A stretch of 64,000 nucleotides of DNA from Virgisporangium aurantiacum (GCF_016863635.1 NZ_BOPG01000012.1:310001-374000); one strand, 5' to 3'; counted from the stretch's first letter, positions 40,110 through 48,772 are shown. Numbers and translations: made by a program. Notes: generated by a model not told the origin, from the sequence alone.

Positions 40110-41054
40110 TCAGCCTTTGACCGCGCCGAGCAGGACGCCCGACACGAAGTACCGCTGGACGAACGGGTAGACGAGGAGGATCGGCAGTACGGTGAGCACG
40201 ATCGTCACGGACTGGATCGTCGCCCCGGACTGCACGAGTTCGCCGGCGGCGCCGCCCATCGCCTCGGCGCCGGTCGCGCCGGCGATCAGGTTGCGCAGGT
40301 ACACGGTCACCGGGAACATGTCCAACTGGTCCATGTAGAGGAACGCGGTGAACCACGAGTTCCAGAACGAGACCGCGTAGAACAGGATCATCGTGGCGAC
40401 CACCGCCTTCGACAACGGCAGCACGATGCGCCACAGCACGCCGTAGGTGGACAGGCCGTCGACGGCCGCGGCCTCCTCGAGTTCCAGCGGCAGGCTCTCG
40501 AAGAACGCCTTCATCACCAGCAGGTTGAACACGTTGATGGCGTTGGGCAGCACCACGGCCCAGAGCGTGTTCGTCATGTTGAGGCTGCTGATGAGCACGT
40601 AGTTCGGGATCAGGCCGCCGGAGAAGAACATCGTGAACACGGCGATGCCGATGAGCGCGGTGCGTCCCTTGAGATGCTTCTTCGAGAGCACGTAGGCGTA
40701 GCAGGTGGTGAGCACGATGGCGATCGCGGTGGCGACCACGGTGTACACGATGGTGTTGCGGTAGTTGGTCCAGAACATCGGGTCGGACATCACGAGCTTG
40801 TACGAGGTGAGGTTGAACCCGCGCGGCCACAGGCTCACGCGGCCCGCGATGATCTGGGCCTCGTCGCTGAGCGAGCGCGAGACCACGTTGACGAACGGGT
40901 ACAGCGTCACGATGACGACGATGGTCAGGATGACCGCGTTGAACACCTGGAAGACGCGGTAGCCGCGGCTGACGCGCTGCCCCTTTCGCCGCACCGGGCG
41001 GCGCAGCGCCGGCCGTGGCGTCGCGGGGGCCTGGTGACGGGCGGTGGCTACCAC
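40110..41054 (-). CDS. ABC transporter permease, LplC/YtcP type (314 aa)
   Basis: Six-helix permease with IVTLYPFVNVVSRSLSDEAQ at helix 1, the long periplasmic RVSLWPRGFNLTSYKLV segment typical of LplC, the EAA loop LELEEAAAVDGLSTYGVLWR and a C-terminus SGVLLGAVKG. The GTG at 41054 is chosen: it overlaps the LplB stop by 7 nt with GGGAGCGAG upstream. A later in-frame GTG (before SRGYRVFQVF) is possible. No ATPase gene is nearby, so a shared ATPase is assumed. Confidence 0.87.
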   Translation of the reverse strand: MVATARHQAPATPRPALRRPVRRKGQRVSRGYRVFQVFNAVILTIVVIVTLYPFVNVVSRSLSDEAQIIAGRVSLWPRGFNLTSYKLVMSDPMFWTNYRNTIVYTVVATAIAIVLTTCYAYVLSKKHLKGRTALIGIAVFTMFFSGGLIPNYVLISSLNMTNTLWAVVLPNAINVFNLLVMKAFFESLPLELEEAAAVDGLSTYGVLWRIVLPLSKAVVATMILFYAVSFWNSWFTAFLYMDQLDMFPVTVYLRNLIAGATGAEAMGGAAGELVQSGATIQSVTIVLTVLPILLVYPFVQRYFVSGVLLGAVKG

Positions 41055-41998
41055 AGGCTCGCTCCCACCGTGCGTCGGGAGATGGCGTTCGCCGACAGCA
41101 CCAGCGTCAAACCGATCACGGCCTCGAACAGGCCGATCGCCGCGGCGTAGCTGAAGTTGTTCGACTCGAAGCCCATCCGGAACAGGTACGTCGAGATGAC
41201 GTCGGCGGTGGGATACGTCAACGGGTTGTACAGCAACAGGATCTTCTCGAACCCGACCGCCATGAACGTGCCGATGTTGAGGATCAGCAGCGTCACCATC
41301 GTCGGCCGGATGCCGGGCAGCGTGATGTGCCAGGTCTGCTGCCACCGGCCGGCGCCGTCGATGCGGGCCGCCTCGTACAGGTTGTCGTCGATCGTGGTGA
41401 GCGCGGCGAGGTAGAGGATCGTGCCCCAGCCGACGGTCTGCCACACCTCCGACGACACGTAGATGGTGCGGAACCACTCCGACTGCTGCAGGAACGGCGT
41501 CGGGTCGCCGCCGACCGCCTTCACCAACTGGTTGACGGTGCCGTCGACGGAGGTCAGCTGCATCACCATCGCCGCGATGATGACGATCGACAGGAAGTGC
41601 GGCAGGTACGACACCGACTGCACGAACCGCTTCAGCGAACGGGTGCGCACCTCGTTGAGCAGCAGGGCGAGCACGATCGGCAGCGGGAAGCAGAACAGCA
41701 GCGTCAGCCCGCCGAGGACGAGGGTGTTGGTGAACACGTCCCAGAACGTCGGGTCGGACATGAACAGCTTCACGTACCGCAGGCCGACCCAGTACTCGCC
41801 GAGGATGCTGCCGCCGGGCTGGAACTTGCGGAACGCGATGACGTTGCCGACCATCGGCGCGTACCGGAAGACCGCGAAGAACAGCAGCGGCAGGGCCGCC
41901 AGCGAGTACAGCTGCCAGTCGCGGCGCAACGCGCGTCCCCAGGACGGCCCGCGGGCCTTGCGCGGTTCGGGTGTCTTGCGCGGCGCCAGGGTCGTCAC
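41048..41998 (-). CDS. ABC transporter permease, LplB/YteP type (316 aa)
   Basis: Partner permease. LplB signature QLYSLAALPLLFFAVFRYAP, then MVGNVIAFRKFQPGGSI, PHFLSIVIIAAMVMQL and the EAA loop NLYEAARIDGAGRWQQTW; the C-terminal region has the typical EKILLLYNPLTYPTADVIST. A GTG at 41998 forms a GTGA overlap with the GH3 stop. With LplC and the lipoprotein it builds an importer for oligosaccharides. Confidence 0.9.
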   Translation of the reverse strand: MTTLAPRKTPEPRKARGPSWGRALRRDWQLYSLAALPLLFFAVFRYAPMVGNVIAFRKFQPGGSILGEYWVGLRYVKLFMSDPTFWDVFTNTLVLGGLTLLFCFPLPIVLALLLNEVRTRSLKRFVQSVSYLPHFLSIVIIAAMVMQLTSVDGTVNQLVKAVGGDPTPFLQQSEWFRTIYVSSEVWQTVGWGTILYLAALTTIDDNLYEAARIDGAGRWQQTWHITLPGIRPTMVTLLILNIGTFMAVGFEKILLLYNPLTYPTADVISTYLFRMGFESNNFSYAAAIGLFEAVIGLTLVLSANAISRRTVGASLW

Positions 41999-44322
41999 GA
42001 CCTCACCTCCCGTGATTCGATCCGCGCCGGCACCGCGAGCCGCCGCTGGTGGCCGACGACGCGCTCCGGGCCGGTCAGGCGCAGCGGCAGCGCCGCGACG
42101 AACTCGCCGCTGGACCGTCCGAACCGCAGTTCCACGTCGCCGGGTTCGACGACGCGGTGACCGTCGACGCCGATGAACGACGTCGCGTCGGCCGGAACGG
42201 TGAACACCACGCGGGCCTCCGCGCCGGGGTCGAGCGGCACCCGCGCGTAGCCGACGAGCTTTACCACCGGCCGGGTCGTCTGCGCGACCGGGTCGTGCAG
42301 GTACAGCTGCACGACCTCGACGCCGGCCCGGTCGCCGGTGTTCCGGACGGTCACCGCGGCGGTCACCTCGCCGTCGGTCGTCCACGGGCCGTCGGCCGAC
42401 GCGTCGGTCCACTCGAAGCTCGTGTAGCTCAGGCCGTGGCCGAACGGGTACGCCGGCGTCGGGTCCACCGAGGACACGTCGGTGCGCCGGCCCAGCGGCG
42501 GGGCCAGGTACGTGGTCGGCATGCCGCCGGCGTCGCGCGGGACGCTCACCGGCAGCCGCCCCGACGGGTTCACCGCACCGGTGAGCACCTCGGCGAGCGC
42601 CTGCCCGCCGCGCTGGCCGGGGAAGAACGACTGCACCACGGCGGCGGCCGGCGCGGTGTCCGGGCCGAGCGCGTACGGCCGGCCCGACAGCGTCACGAGA
42701 ACGGTGGGCGTTCCGGTGGCGAGCACCGCCCGCACCAGGTCGGCCTGCACACCCGGCAGCGTCAGGTCGGCCACGTCGCAGCCCTCGCCGGAGGTGCCGC
42801 GGCCGAACAGTCCGGCCCGGTCGCCGACGGCGAGCACGCACACGTCGCTGTCGCGGGCCACCGCCACGGCCGCGTCGAAGCCGTCCCGGCCGGGGCCGTC
42901 CACTGTGGACCCCGGTGCGTAGGTGAGGCCCGGCACGAGGTCTGCCAGGGCGGTGCGCAGCGACGGCAGGTCGAGCCCGAGTTCGACGTCGGGGTGGTTG
43001 ACACCGACGTGCGTCGGGAACGCGTAGCAGCCGAGCAACCCGAGCGGGTCGTCGGCGAGCGGTCCGACCAGGGCGACGCGGCTCCCCGCCGACAGCGGCA
43101 GCACGCCGTCGTTGCGCAGCAGCACGACCGACTGCCGCGCGAGCCGCAGCGCGACGTCGCGTCCGGACTCGTCGTCGAGGTCCAGGGCGTCGGCGGCCGG
43201 TGACCGCCAGCCCTCGTCGAGCAGGCCGAGTTCCGCCTTCTGCGTCAGCACCCGGGTGACCGCGCGGTCGATGAGCGCCTCGTCGACCGCGCCCCGGCAC
43301 ACCGCGTCGACCAGTGGCGCGCCGAACGTGTCCACTGTGGGCAGTTCGAGGTCGATCCCGGCGCGCAGCGCGAGCCCGGCCGCGGCGGCGGCGTCGGCGG
43401 CCACACCGTGCAGGGTCTCCAGGAACCGCACGGCGTAGTAGTCGGAGACGACGGTGCCGGTGAAGCCCCAGTCGTCGCGCAGCAGCGCGGTGAGCAGTCC
43501 GCCGTCGGCGGCCACGGGTACGCCGTCGATCTCGGCGTAGGAGTTCATCACCGACCGGGCGCCGCCGATCCGCAGCGCCATCTCGAACGGCGGCAGGATG
43601 ACGTCGAACAGTTCCCGGCGTCCCATCGGCACCGGACCGTGGTTGCGGCCGCCGCGCGAGGCCGAGTACCCGGCGAAGTGCTTGAGCGTCGCGACGATGC
43701 CGGCGTCCTCCAGCCCGCGCACGTACGCCGATCCGACGGTGCCGACCAGGTAGGGGTCCTCGCCGATGGTCTCCTCGGTGCGGCCCCACCGGTAGTCGCG
43801 GGTCACGTCGAGCACCGGCGCGAGACCCTGGTGGACGCCGGCCGCGCGCATCGACCGTCCGATGTGGCCGGCCATCTCGGCGACCAGGTCGGGATCGAAC
43901 GACGCGCCCCAGCCCAACGGCGTCGGGTAGACGGTGGCGCGCCAGGCCGCGAACCCGGTGAGGCACTCCTCGTGCACCTGCGCCGGAATCCCGAACCGGT
44001 TCGCGGCCACGATCTGCGCCTGCGCCGCGGCCAGCGACCGGGCACCGCGGGCGGGGTCGACCGGCGCGGTTCCGTACGGGCGCGTCAGCTGACCGAGACC
44101 GTGCCGGATCAGGTCGGGCCACGGCGGCACGTCGCGCGTCATCTCGGCCTGGTGCGGGGCGACACCTATGCCCGACTCGTCCGCGCCGACCCAGACGCCG
44201 ACCAGCTGGGCGACCTTCTCCTCGACCGTCATCAGCGCGACGAGCGCCGCGGCCCGTTCGGCGGGCGACAGCGCCGGATCGCGCCAGGCGGGCGGGCTGT
44301 CGACAGGGATCTGAAGACTCAT
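41995..44322 (-). CDS. GH3 beta-glycosidase, likely beta-xylosidase/beta-glucosidase (775 aa)
   Basis: First gene of the operon and intracellular. The GH3 barrel shows FGIPAQVHEECLTGF, DVTRDYRWGRTEETIGEDPY and VATLKHFAGYSASRGGRNHG (KH substrate-binding), with the nucleophile Asp in GTVVSDYYAVRFL. The alpha/beta sandwich follows (LVGPLADDPLGLLGCYAFP), then an FnIII-like domain (AYPFGHGLSYTSFEW to the end). It hydrolyses terminal beta-xylosyl or glucosyl residues of imported oligomers. Divergent from LacI, with a CGAAACTTTCG operator 105 nt upstream of its ATG. Confidence 0.93.
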   Translation of the reverse strand: MSLQIPVDSPPAWRDPALSPAERAAALVALMTVEEKVAQLVGVWVGADESGIGVAPHQAEMTRDVPPWPDLIRHGLGQLTRPYGTAPVDPARGARSLAAAQAQIVAANRFGIPAQVHEECLTGFAAWRATVYPTPLGWGASFDPDLVAEMAGHIGRSMRAAGVHQGLAPVLDVTRDYRWGRTEETIGEDPYLVGTVGSAYVRGLEDAGIVATLKHFAGYSASRGGRNHGPVPMGRRELFDVILPPFEMALRIGGARSVMNSYAEIDGVPVAADGGLLTALLRDDWGFTGTVVSDYYAVRFLETLHGVAADAAAAAGLALRAGIDLELPTVDTFGAPLVDAVCRGAVDEALIDRAVTRVLTQKAELGLLDEGWRSPAADALDLDDESGRDVALRLARQSVVLLRNDGVLPLSAGSRVALVGPLADDPLGLLGCYAFPTHVGVNHPDVELGLDLPSLRTALADLVPGLTYAPGSTVDGPGRDGFDAAVAVARDSDVCVLAVGDRAGLFGRGTSGEGCDVADLTLPGVQADLVRAVLATGTPTVLVTLSGRPYALGPDTAPAAAVVQSFFPGQRGGQALAEVLTGAVNPSGRLPVSVPRDAGGMPTTYLAPPLGRRTDVSSVDPTPAYPFGHGLSYTSFEWTDASADGPWTTDGEVTAAVTVRNTGDRAGVEVVQLYLHDPVAQTTRPVVKLVGYARVPLDPGAEARVVFTVPADATSFIGVDGHRVVEPGDVELRFGRSSGEFVAALPLRLTGPERVVGHQRRLAVPARIESREVRS
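42898..42910. repeat. Dispersed TCCACWGTGGA motif, copy 4 of 8
   Basis: GTCCACTGTGGAC in the GH3 gene, read as Ser-Thr-Val-Asp. A near-copy (TCCACTGTGGG) is at 43331-43341. Confidence 0.8.
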
Positions 44323-44426
44323 GCGGTCCTTTCACAACCGGCGACGGGCAGCCGGCATCGACCGGCGTCGGGGCCGGCGGGCTGATCACGTTGTGGGGGC
44401 GGGTCGTCGGGGGCGGAACGAGGTGT

Positions 44427-44437
44427 CGAAACTTTCG
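44427..44437. promoter_or_regulatory. LacI operator 1, CGAAA-C-TTTCG
   Basis: Perfect 5-bp arms around one base, on the GH3 side of the GH3/LacI divergent region. It fits the CGAA-N-TTCG type site that I recall for the xylobiose-locus repressor BxlR of Streptomyces. Confidence 0.75.
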
Positions 44438-44570
44438 GAAAATACTTCGGTACTTGCGACGCAACATAGGTCCGCGTCAACGTCTCTGTCAAGGTTGTCA
44501 AATGCGTATCCGTCCCGATTCCAAGGCGTAACCGGGTTCAGCTTCGCGCTCACCGCTGCTAACGTCGTGC

Positions 44571-44581
44571 CGAAACTTCCG
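44571..44581. promoter_or_regulatory. LacI operator 2, CGAAACTTCCG
   Basis: One-mismatch version of operator 1, 23 nt before the LacI start, suitable for autorepression. The rest of the 281-nt region 44323-44603 shows no gene. Confidence 0.65.
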
Positions 44582-44603
44582 GCAACCCCCACTCGAGGTT
44601 TCG

Positions 44604-45626
44604 ATGACGCTGCCGACAAACGGTGCCGCTTCTCCGACGATCGCGACGATCGCCGGCGAGGTCGGCGTCTCGGTCACCACCGTGTCCAAGGTGCTCAACG
44701 GCCGCGCCGACGTCGCGCCGGAGACGCGGGCGCGGGTCGAGGCGAGCCTGCGCCGGCACCAGTACCGGCGGCGCACCCGGCGGCAGCCCGTCGGCACCGC
44801 GCAACTCGACGTCGTCTTCCACGAGTACGCCTCCGCCTGGGCGATGGAGATAATCCGCGGCATCGACGCGGTCACCACCCCGGCGGACGTCCAGATAGGA
44901 CTGTCGCATCTGGACGGTCAACACCGGCCCGACCAGCGCTGGCTCGACGGCGTGCTCGCCCGCCGTCCGCTCGGTGTGCTGTTCGTGCTGTGCACCGTCA
45001 CCGACGCGCAGCGGCACCAGCTGGAGCGCCAACGGATCCCGTTCGTGGTGGTCGACTCCGACAGCGCCACGTCGGCCGCCGTGCCCACCGTCGGCGCGAA
45101 CAACTGGAACGGCGGCCTGCTCGCCACGCGTCACCTCATCGGTCTCGGCCACCGGCGGATCGCGATCATCGCCGGCCAACGGGATGTGCTGTGCAGCCAG
45201 GCGCGCCTGGCCGGCTTCCGGTCCGCGCACGACGAGGCCGGCCTACCCGTCGACCCGGAACTGGTGCGCCACGGCAACTTCTTCGTGGGCGGCGGCTTCG
45301 AACACGCGATGGAACTGCTGACCGGTCCCCGCCGGCCGACCGCCGTGTTCGCCGGCTCCGACATGCAGTCGGTGGGCGTCTACCGGGCCGCCCGCCGGCT
45401 CGGCCTGCGCATCCCGGACGACCTGTCGGTGATCGGGTACGACAACCTGCCCGTCGCCGAGTGGATCGGACCGGCGCTGACCACCGTCAACCAGCCGTTG
45501 CGCGACATGGCCGGCACCGCCACCCGGATGCTGCTCGACCTCGCCCGCGGCGTCGAACCGGCGACCCGTCGCATCGACTTCGTCACCGAACTCGTGGTCC
45601 GCGAGAGCACCGCGGAGGTTTCCTGA
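44604..45626 (+). CDS. LacI-family repressor of the GH3/GH42 locus (340 aa)
   Basis: N-terminal HTH and hinge: TIATIAGEVGVSVTTVSKVL, NGRADVAPETRARVEASLRR. The periplasmic-binding-protein-like effector domain follows, with GANNWNGGLLATRHLI, PTAVFAGSDMQSVGVYRAAR, DLSVIGYDNLPVAEW and LTTVNQPLRDMAGTA. It very probably binds the two CGAAA-type sites upstream and is released by an imported oligosaccharide or its product. It is followed after 1 nt by the acetyl esterase gene, so the two are co-transcribed. Confidence 0.92.
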   Translation: MTLPTNGAASPTIATIAGEVGVSVTTVSKVLNGRADVAPETRARVEASLRRHQYRRRTRRQPVGTAQLDVVFHEYASAWAMEIIRGIDAVTTPADVQIGLSHLDGQHRPDQRWLDGVLARRPLGVLFVLCTVTDAQRHQLERQRIPFVVVDSDSATSAAVPTVGANNWNGGLLATRHLIGLGHRRIAIIAGQRDVLCSQARLAGFRSAHDEAGLPVDPELVRHGNFFVGGGFEHAMELLTGPRRPTAVFAGSDMQSVGVYRAARRLGLRIPDDLSVIGYDNLPVAEWIGPALTTVNQPLRDMAGTATRMLLDLARGVEPATRRIDFVTELVVRESTAEVS

Positions 45627-45627
45627 G

Positions 45628-46590
45628 ATGGCGCTCTTCGACCTGCCGCTGCCCGAGCTGCGCCGCTACTCCCCCGACGTCCCCGAACCCGCCGACTTCG
45701 ACGCGTTCTGGAAGGCGAGCATCCCCGACGTCCCCCCGCTCGACGACGTGCGGCCGGAACCGACCCACCTGCGCCTGGTCGACACCTGGGACGTCACGTT
45801 CACCGGGTTCGGCGGCGTGCCCGTGCGGGCCTGGTACACGCGCCCGGCCGGTGTCGACGACCCGCTGCCGGCGGTGGTCGAGTACCTCGGCTACGGGCGC
45901 GGGCGCGGGCTGCCGCACGAGCGGCTCACCTGGGTCACGGCCGGGTACGCCCATCTGCTCATGGACAGCCGGGGCCAGGGGGACCAGTACGGAAACGGCG
46001 GCGACACCCCCGACCCGCACGGCGGCGCGCCCGGCGGGCCCGGGCCGGTGACCCGCGGCATCCGCACGCCGCAGGACTACTACTACCGCCGCCTGATCGT
46101 CGACGCCGTCCGCGCGGTGTCCGCCGTCCGGGCGCTGCCCGGCGTCGACCCGCGACGCGTGGCGGTGGTCGGCAACAGCCAGGGCGGCGGGCTGGCCCTC
46201 GCCGTCGCCGGGCTGGTGCCCGACCTCGCCGCGGTGCTCGTCTCGGCGCCGTTCCTGTGCCACGTCCAGCGGGCGATCGAGATCACCGACGCCGCACCGT
46301 ACGGCGAGATCGTCACATACCTGTCGGTGCACCGCGGGGCCGAGGCCGCCGTGCGGCACACACTGTCCTATGTGGACGGCGTGAACTTCGCCCGCCGGGC
46401 GAACGCGCCGAGCCACTGGGGCGTCGGCCTGCGCGACACCGTGTGCCCGCCGAGCACGGTGTTCGCCGCGTACAACCGCTACGGCACCGACGACCGCACC
46501 ATCGAGGTGTACCCGTTCAACCACCACGAGGGCGGCGAAGCCGTCCACGCACAACGCCAGATGGCCTGGCTCACCACGCGTCTCATCTGA
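45628..46590 (+). CDS. CE7 acetyl xylan esterase / cephalosporin-C deacetylase family (320 aa)
   Basis: Alpha/beta hydrolase of carbohydrate esterase family 7. Motifs are HLLMDSRGQG (oxyanion-side RGQG), the nucleophile GNSQGGGLALA, and the His in VYPFNHHEGGEA (HE motif). The N-terminal DFDAFWKASI is also characteristic. There is no signal peptide, so it deacetylates short imported xylo-oligosaccharides in the cytoplasm before GH3 and GH67 act. Co-transcribed with the LacI gene. Confidence 0.92.
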   Translation: MALFDLPLPELRRYSPDVPEPADFDAFWKASIPDVPPLDDVRPEPTHLRLVDTWDVTFTGFGGVPVRAWYTRPAGVDDPLPAVVEYLGYGRGRGLPHERLTWVTAGYAHLLMDSRGQGDQYGNGGDTPDPHGGAPGGPGPVTRGIRTPQDYYYRRLIVDAVRAVSAVRALPGVDPRRVAVVGNSQGGGLALAVAGLVPDLAAVLVSAPFLCHVQRAIEITDAAPYGEIVTYLSVHRGAEAAVRHTLSYVDGVNFARRANAPSHWGVGLRDTVCPPSTVFAAYNRYGTDDRTIEVYPFNHHEGGEAVHAQRQMAWLTTRLI

Positions 46591-46627
46591 CCCTCCCGCG
46601 ATCGTGGAGTGGACACCACGCGGTGAG

Positions 46628-46651
46628 GTACGTAAACTATTTCTTACGTAC
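46628..46651. promoter_or_regulatory. ArsR operator: GTACGTAA-N8-TTACGTAC
   Basis: Perfect 8-bp inverted repeat with an 8-base, AT-rich spacer, ending 27 nt before the ArsR start. It is probably an autoregulatory operator that also controls the ABC genes downstream. AGGAGG follows at 46655-46660. Confidence 0.82.
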
Positions 46652-46678
46652 GTCAGGAGGAGATGAGCGAGCCGCCCC

Positions 46679-46999
46679 ATGAGCATGCACGGTGACGAGT
46701 TGGTCCGGTTGCTGACCGCCCTCGCCAGCCCGCAACGGCTGCGGATCCTCGCGGCACTGGTCGGGGGCCGGCGTTACGTGACGGAGCTGGCCAGGCAGGT
46801 CGGATTGAGCCGGCCGCTGGTGCACGCGCACCTGTCCAAGCTGGCCGCGGCCGGCCTGGTCACCAGTGAACTGGAGCTGGCCGAGGAGGGCCACGGCATC
46901 CGGTACGTGCAGGTCACCCCGTTCGTGCTGCACCTGACCCCCGAGCTGATCGCCGACGCGGTGGCGACACTGCCGGAGAACGACAAGGAGAAGACATGA
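46679..46999 (+). CDS. ArsR-family winged-helix regulator (106 aa)
   Basis: Compact winged helix: LTALASPQRLRILAALVGGR, YVTELARQVGLSRPLVHAHL, SKLAAAGLVTSELE. No metal-binding cysteines are visible, so it is not an arsenic or zinc sensor of the classic types. It probably represses its own four-gene operon through the 46628-46651 repeat. The start is odd: the AGGAGG box is 18 nt upstream of this ATG. An 11-codon frame (46663-46695) begins 2 nt after the box and overlaps the ArsR start, so translational coupling is possible. An ATG at 46685 is an alternative start. The stop overlaps the next start. Confidence 0.87.
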   Translation: MSMHGDELVRLLTALASPQRLRILAALVGGRRYVTELARQVGLSRPLVHAHLSKLAAAGLVTSELELAEEGHGIRYVQVTPFVLHLTPELIADAVATLPENDKEKT

Positions 47000-47277
47000 C
47001 GTGGCAGGAAGCGGTGATGGGTGCGTCCGGGATGGCGTTCGTCCTGGTCATCACCGTCGTGCTCATCATGCAGGGCGCGGCGACCTGGCGGGCCCGCATG
47101 ACGGTGGCGCGCGAGGAGGCGCACCGCCGGCTCAGCGAGGACGCGATAAAAGCGCAACAGGAGACCGCGGCGAAGCTGGAGAAGGTGCTGGCCGAACTCG
47201 CCGTGATCCGGGAGAAGACATCGGCACTGGAGCGCGCGCTCGCCGAGGTGGGTGAGCCGTGGCAGCCGACCCGGTGA
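46996..47277 (+). CDS. Small membrane protein with coiled coil (93 aa)
   Basis: One membrane helix at residues about 10-28 (SGMAFVLVITVVLIMQGAA) is followed by a long charged helix with heptad-like spacing (ARMTVAREEAHRRLSEDA, TAAKLEKVLAELAVI, SALERALAEV). I do not recognise a named family. Its place between the ArsR regulator and the ABC ATPase, with overlaps on both sides, suggests an accessory or sensory subunit of the exporter. The function is otherwise unknown. Confidence 0.7.
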   Translation: MTWQEAVMGASGMAFVLVITVVLIMQGAATWRARMTVAREEAHRRLSEDAIKAQQETAAKLEKVLAELAVIREKTSALERALAEVGEPWQPTR

Positions 47278-47972
47278 TCGAGGTCGACTCGCTGACCAAG
47301 CGGTACGACAAAACGACCGCGGTCGACGGGCTGAGCTTCACGGTCACCGGCGGCAGCGTGGTGGGACTGCTGGGCGCCAACGGGTCCGGCAAGACCACGA
47401 CGATGCGGATGCTGCTCGGCCTCGCCGCGCCGACCACGGGTCGGGCGACGATCGGCGGCCGGCCCTACGCGGCGATCCCGCACCCGGCGCGGGAGGTCGG
47501 CGCGGTGCTCGACGCGGCCCAGTTCCACCCTGGGCGCACCGGCCGCAACCACCTGCGCGTGTTCGCGAAGGCGGCCGACGTACCCAAAACCCGTGTCGAC
47601 GCATTGCTCGCACAGGTCGACCTGGAGGACGCGGCGCGGAAACGGGTCGGCAAGTACTCCCTCGGCATGCGGCAGCGGCTCGCCCTGGCCACTGCCCTGC
47701 TGGGCGACCCGCGGGTGCTCGTCCTCGACGAACCCGCCAATGGCCTCGACCCGCACGGCATCCGCTGGCTGCGCGACTTCCTGCGTGCCCAGCGCGACGA
47801 GGGACGCACGGTGCTGCTGTCGAGTCACGTGCTCGCCGAGGTCGCCCAGGTCGTCGACCACGTGGTCGTGCTCGCGAAGGGTCGCCTCGTCGCACAGGGC
47901 GCCGTCGACGAGATCGCCGGCACCGGCACGCTCGAAGACGCGTTCCTCAAACTCACCGGGGACACCAGATGA
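47259..47972 (+). CDS. ABC transporter ATP-binding protein (237 aa)
   Basis: Cytoplasmic ATPase of a CcmA/DrrA-like exporter. Walker A is LLGANGSGKTTTMRMLLGLA, the signature motif YSLGMRQRLALATALLG, and Walker B VLVLDEPANGLDPHG; the switch His is in LLSSHVLAEV. The start is a GTG inside the end of the preceding gene, and the stop overlaps the permease ATG (ATGA). Exporters of this build handle antibiotics, peptides or lipids; the cargo is unknown. Confidence 0.93.
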   Translation: MAADPVIEVDSLTKRYDKTTAVDGLSFTVTGGSVVGLLGANGSGKTTTMRMLLGLAAPTTGRATIGGRPYAAIPHPAREVGAVLDAAQFHPGRTGRNHLRVFAKAADVPKTRVDALLAQVDLEDAARKRVGKYSLGMRQRLALATALLGDPRVLVLDEPANGLDPHGIRWLRDFLRAQRDEGRTVLLSSHVLAEVAQVVDHVVVLAKGRLVAQGAVDEIAGTGTLEDAFLKLTGDTR

Positions 47973-48718
47973 CACTCGGCGCCGAGCTGATCAAACTGCG
48001 CACCGTACGGGTCCCCTACGCCCTGCTCGCCGTGGCCCTCGCGTTCGGTGTCGCGCTCACGGTCGCGATCGCCCTGACCAGCGAGCCGGCCGAACTGGCG
48101 AGCGAGGTCGGCGCGCGGCTCACGCTGTCGACCGGTGGGAACATGGCGGGGATCATGGCCCTGCTGCTCGGGATCATCGCGTCCGGCGGCGAGTACCGGC
48201 ACGGCACGATCCTGCCGACGCTGTTCGTCACCCCCGACCGGGGCCGGGTCGCGCTCGCCAACGCGGTCGCCAGCGCCACGGTCGGCGGCCTGATCGGCGC
48301 GGTGGCGGTGGTCGCGACCGGCGGCGTCGGCCTGGGACTGATGGCGGCCCGCGACGTGACGGTCGGTCTGTCGGACGCCCAGCTCGTCGGGATCGCCGTC
48401 GGCGGGGTCGCCTTCCCGGCGCTGTCGGCCGCGTTCGGGTCTGCTCTCGGGACGCTGGTGCGCAGCCAGGTCGCCGGCCTCAGCATCGCGTTGCTGGCGC
48501 TGTTCGTGGTCGAACCGGTGCTCACCGAACTGGTCGACGGCTACCAGCGGTACTCGCTCACCGGCGTGCGGGTCGCCCTGATCGGCGGCGACGCGGAGGC
48601 GGCCGGCGCGGCGGACGGTGGCCTGCCGCCCGCCTGGCTCGCCGCCGTCCTGTGGACGGGCTACACCGTCGCGCTGGTCACGGCCGCGACCGCGGTCGCG
48701 AGGCGGCGCGACGTCTGA
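47969..48718 (+). CDS. ABC-2 type membrane permease (249 aa)
   Basis: Six hydrophobic helices of the ABC-2 type (ALLAVALAFGVALTVAIAL first, AVLWTGYTVALVTAATAVAR last). The N-terminal GAELIKLRTVRVPY is the usual amphipathic lead-in, and ASGGEYRHGTILPTLFVTP is the conserved loop after helix 2. It pairs with the ATPase before it. Its stop codon (48716-48718) lies in the first unit of a five-copy 13-bp tandem repeat. Confidence 0.9.
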   Translation: MTLGAELIKLRTVRVPYALLAVALAFGVALTVAIALTSEPAELASEVGARLTLSTGGNMAGIMALLLGIIASGGEYRHGTILPTLFVTPDRGRVALANAVASATVGGLIGAVAVVATGGVGLGLMAARDVTVGLSDAQLVGIAVGGVAFPALSAAFGSALGTLVRSQVAGLSIALLALFVVEPVLTELVDGYQRYSLTGVRVALIGGDAEAAGAADGGLPPAWLAAVLWTGYTVALVTAATAVARRRDV

Positions 48719-48772
48719 AAGCGACGTCTGAAAGCGACGTCTGAAAGCGACGTCTGAAAGCGACGTCTGAAA
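48708..48772 (+). repeat. 13-bp tandem repeat, five exact copies, over the permease stop codon
   Basis: The unit GCGACGTCTGAAA is repeated five times without change (starting 48708, 48721, 48734, 48747, 48760), and a decayed sixth (GCGCGCCTGAAA) follows at 48773. Each unit carries a TGA, and because 13 is not divisible by 3 the stops fall in all three frames. The rest of 48773-48830 holds a TATCGT-like box but no gene. Confidence 0.9.
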
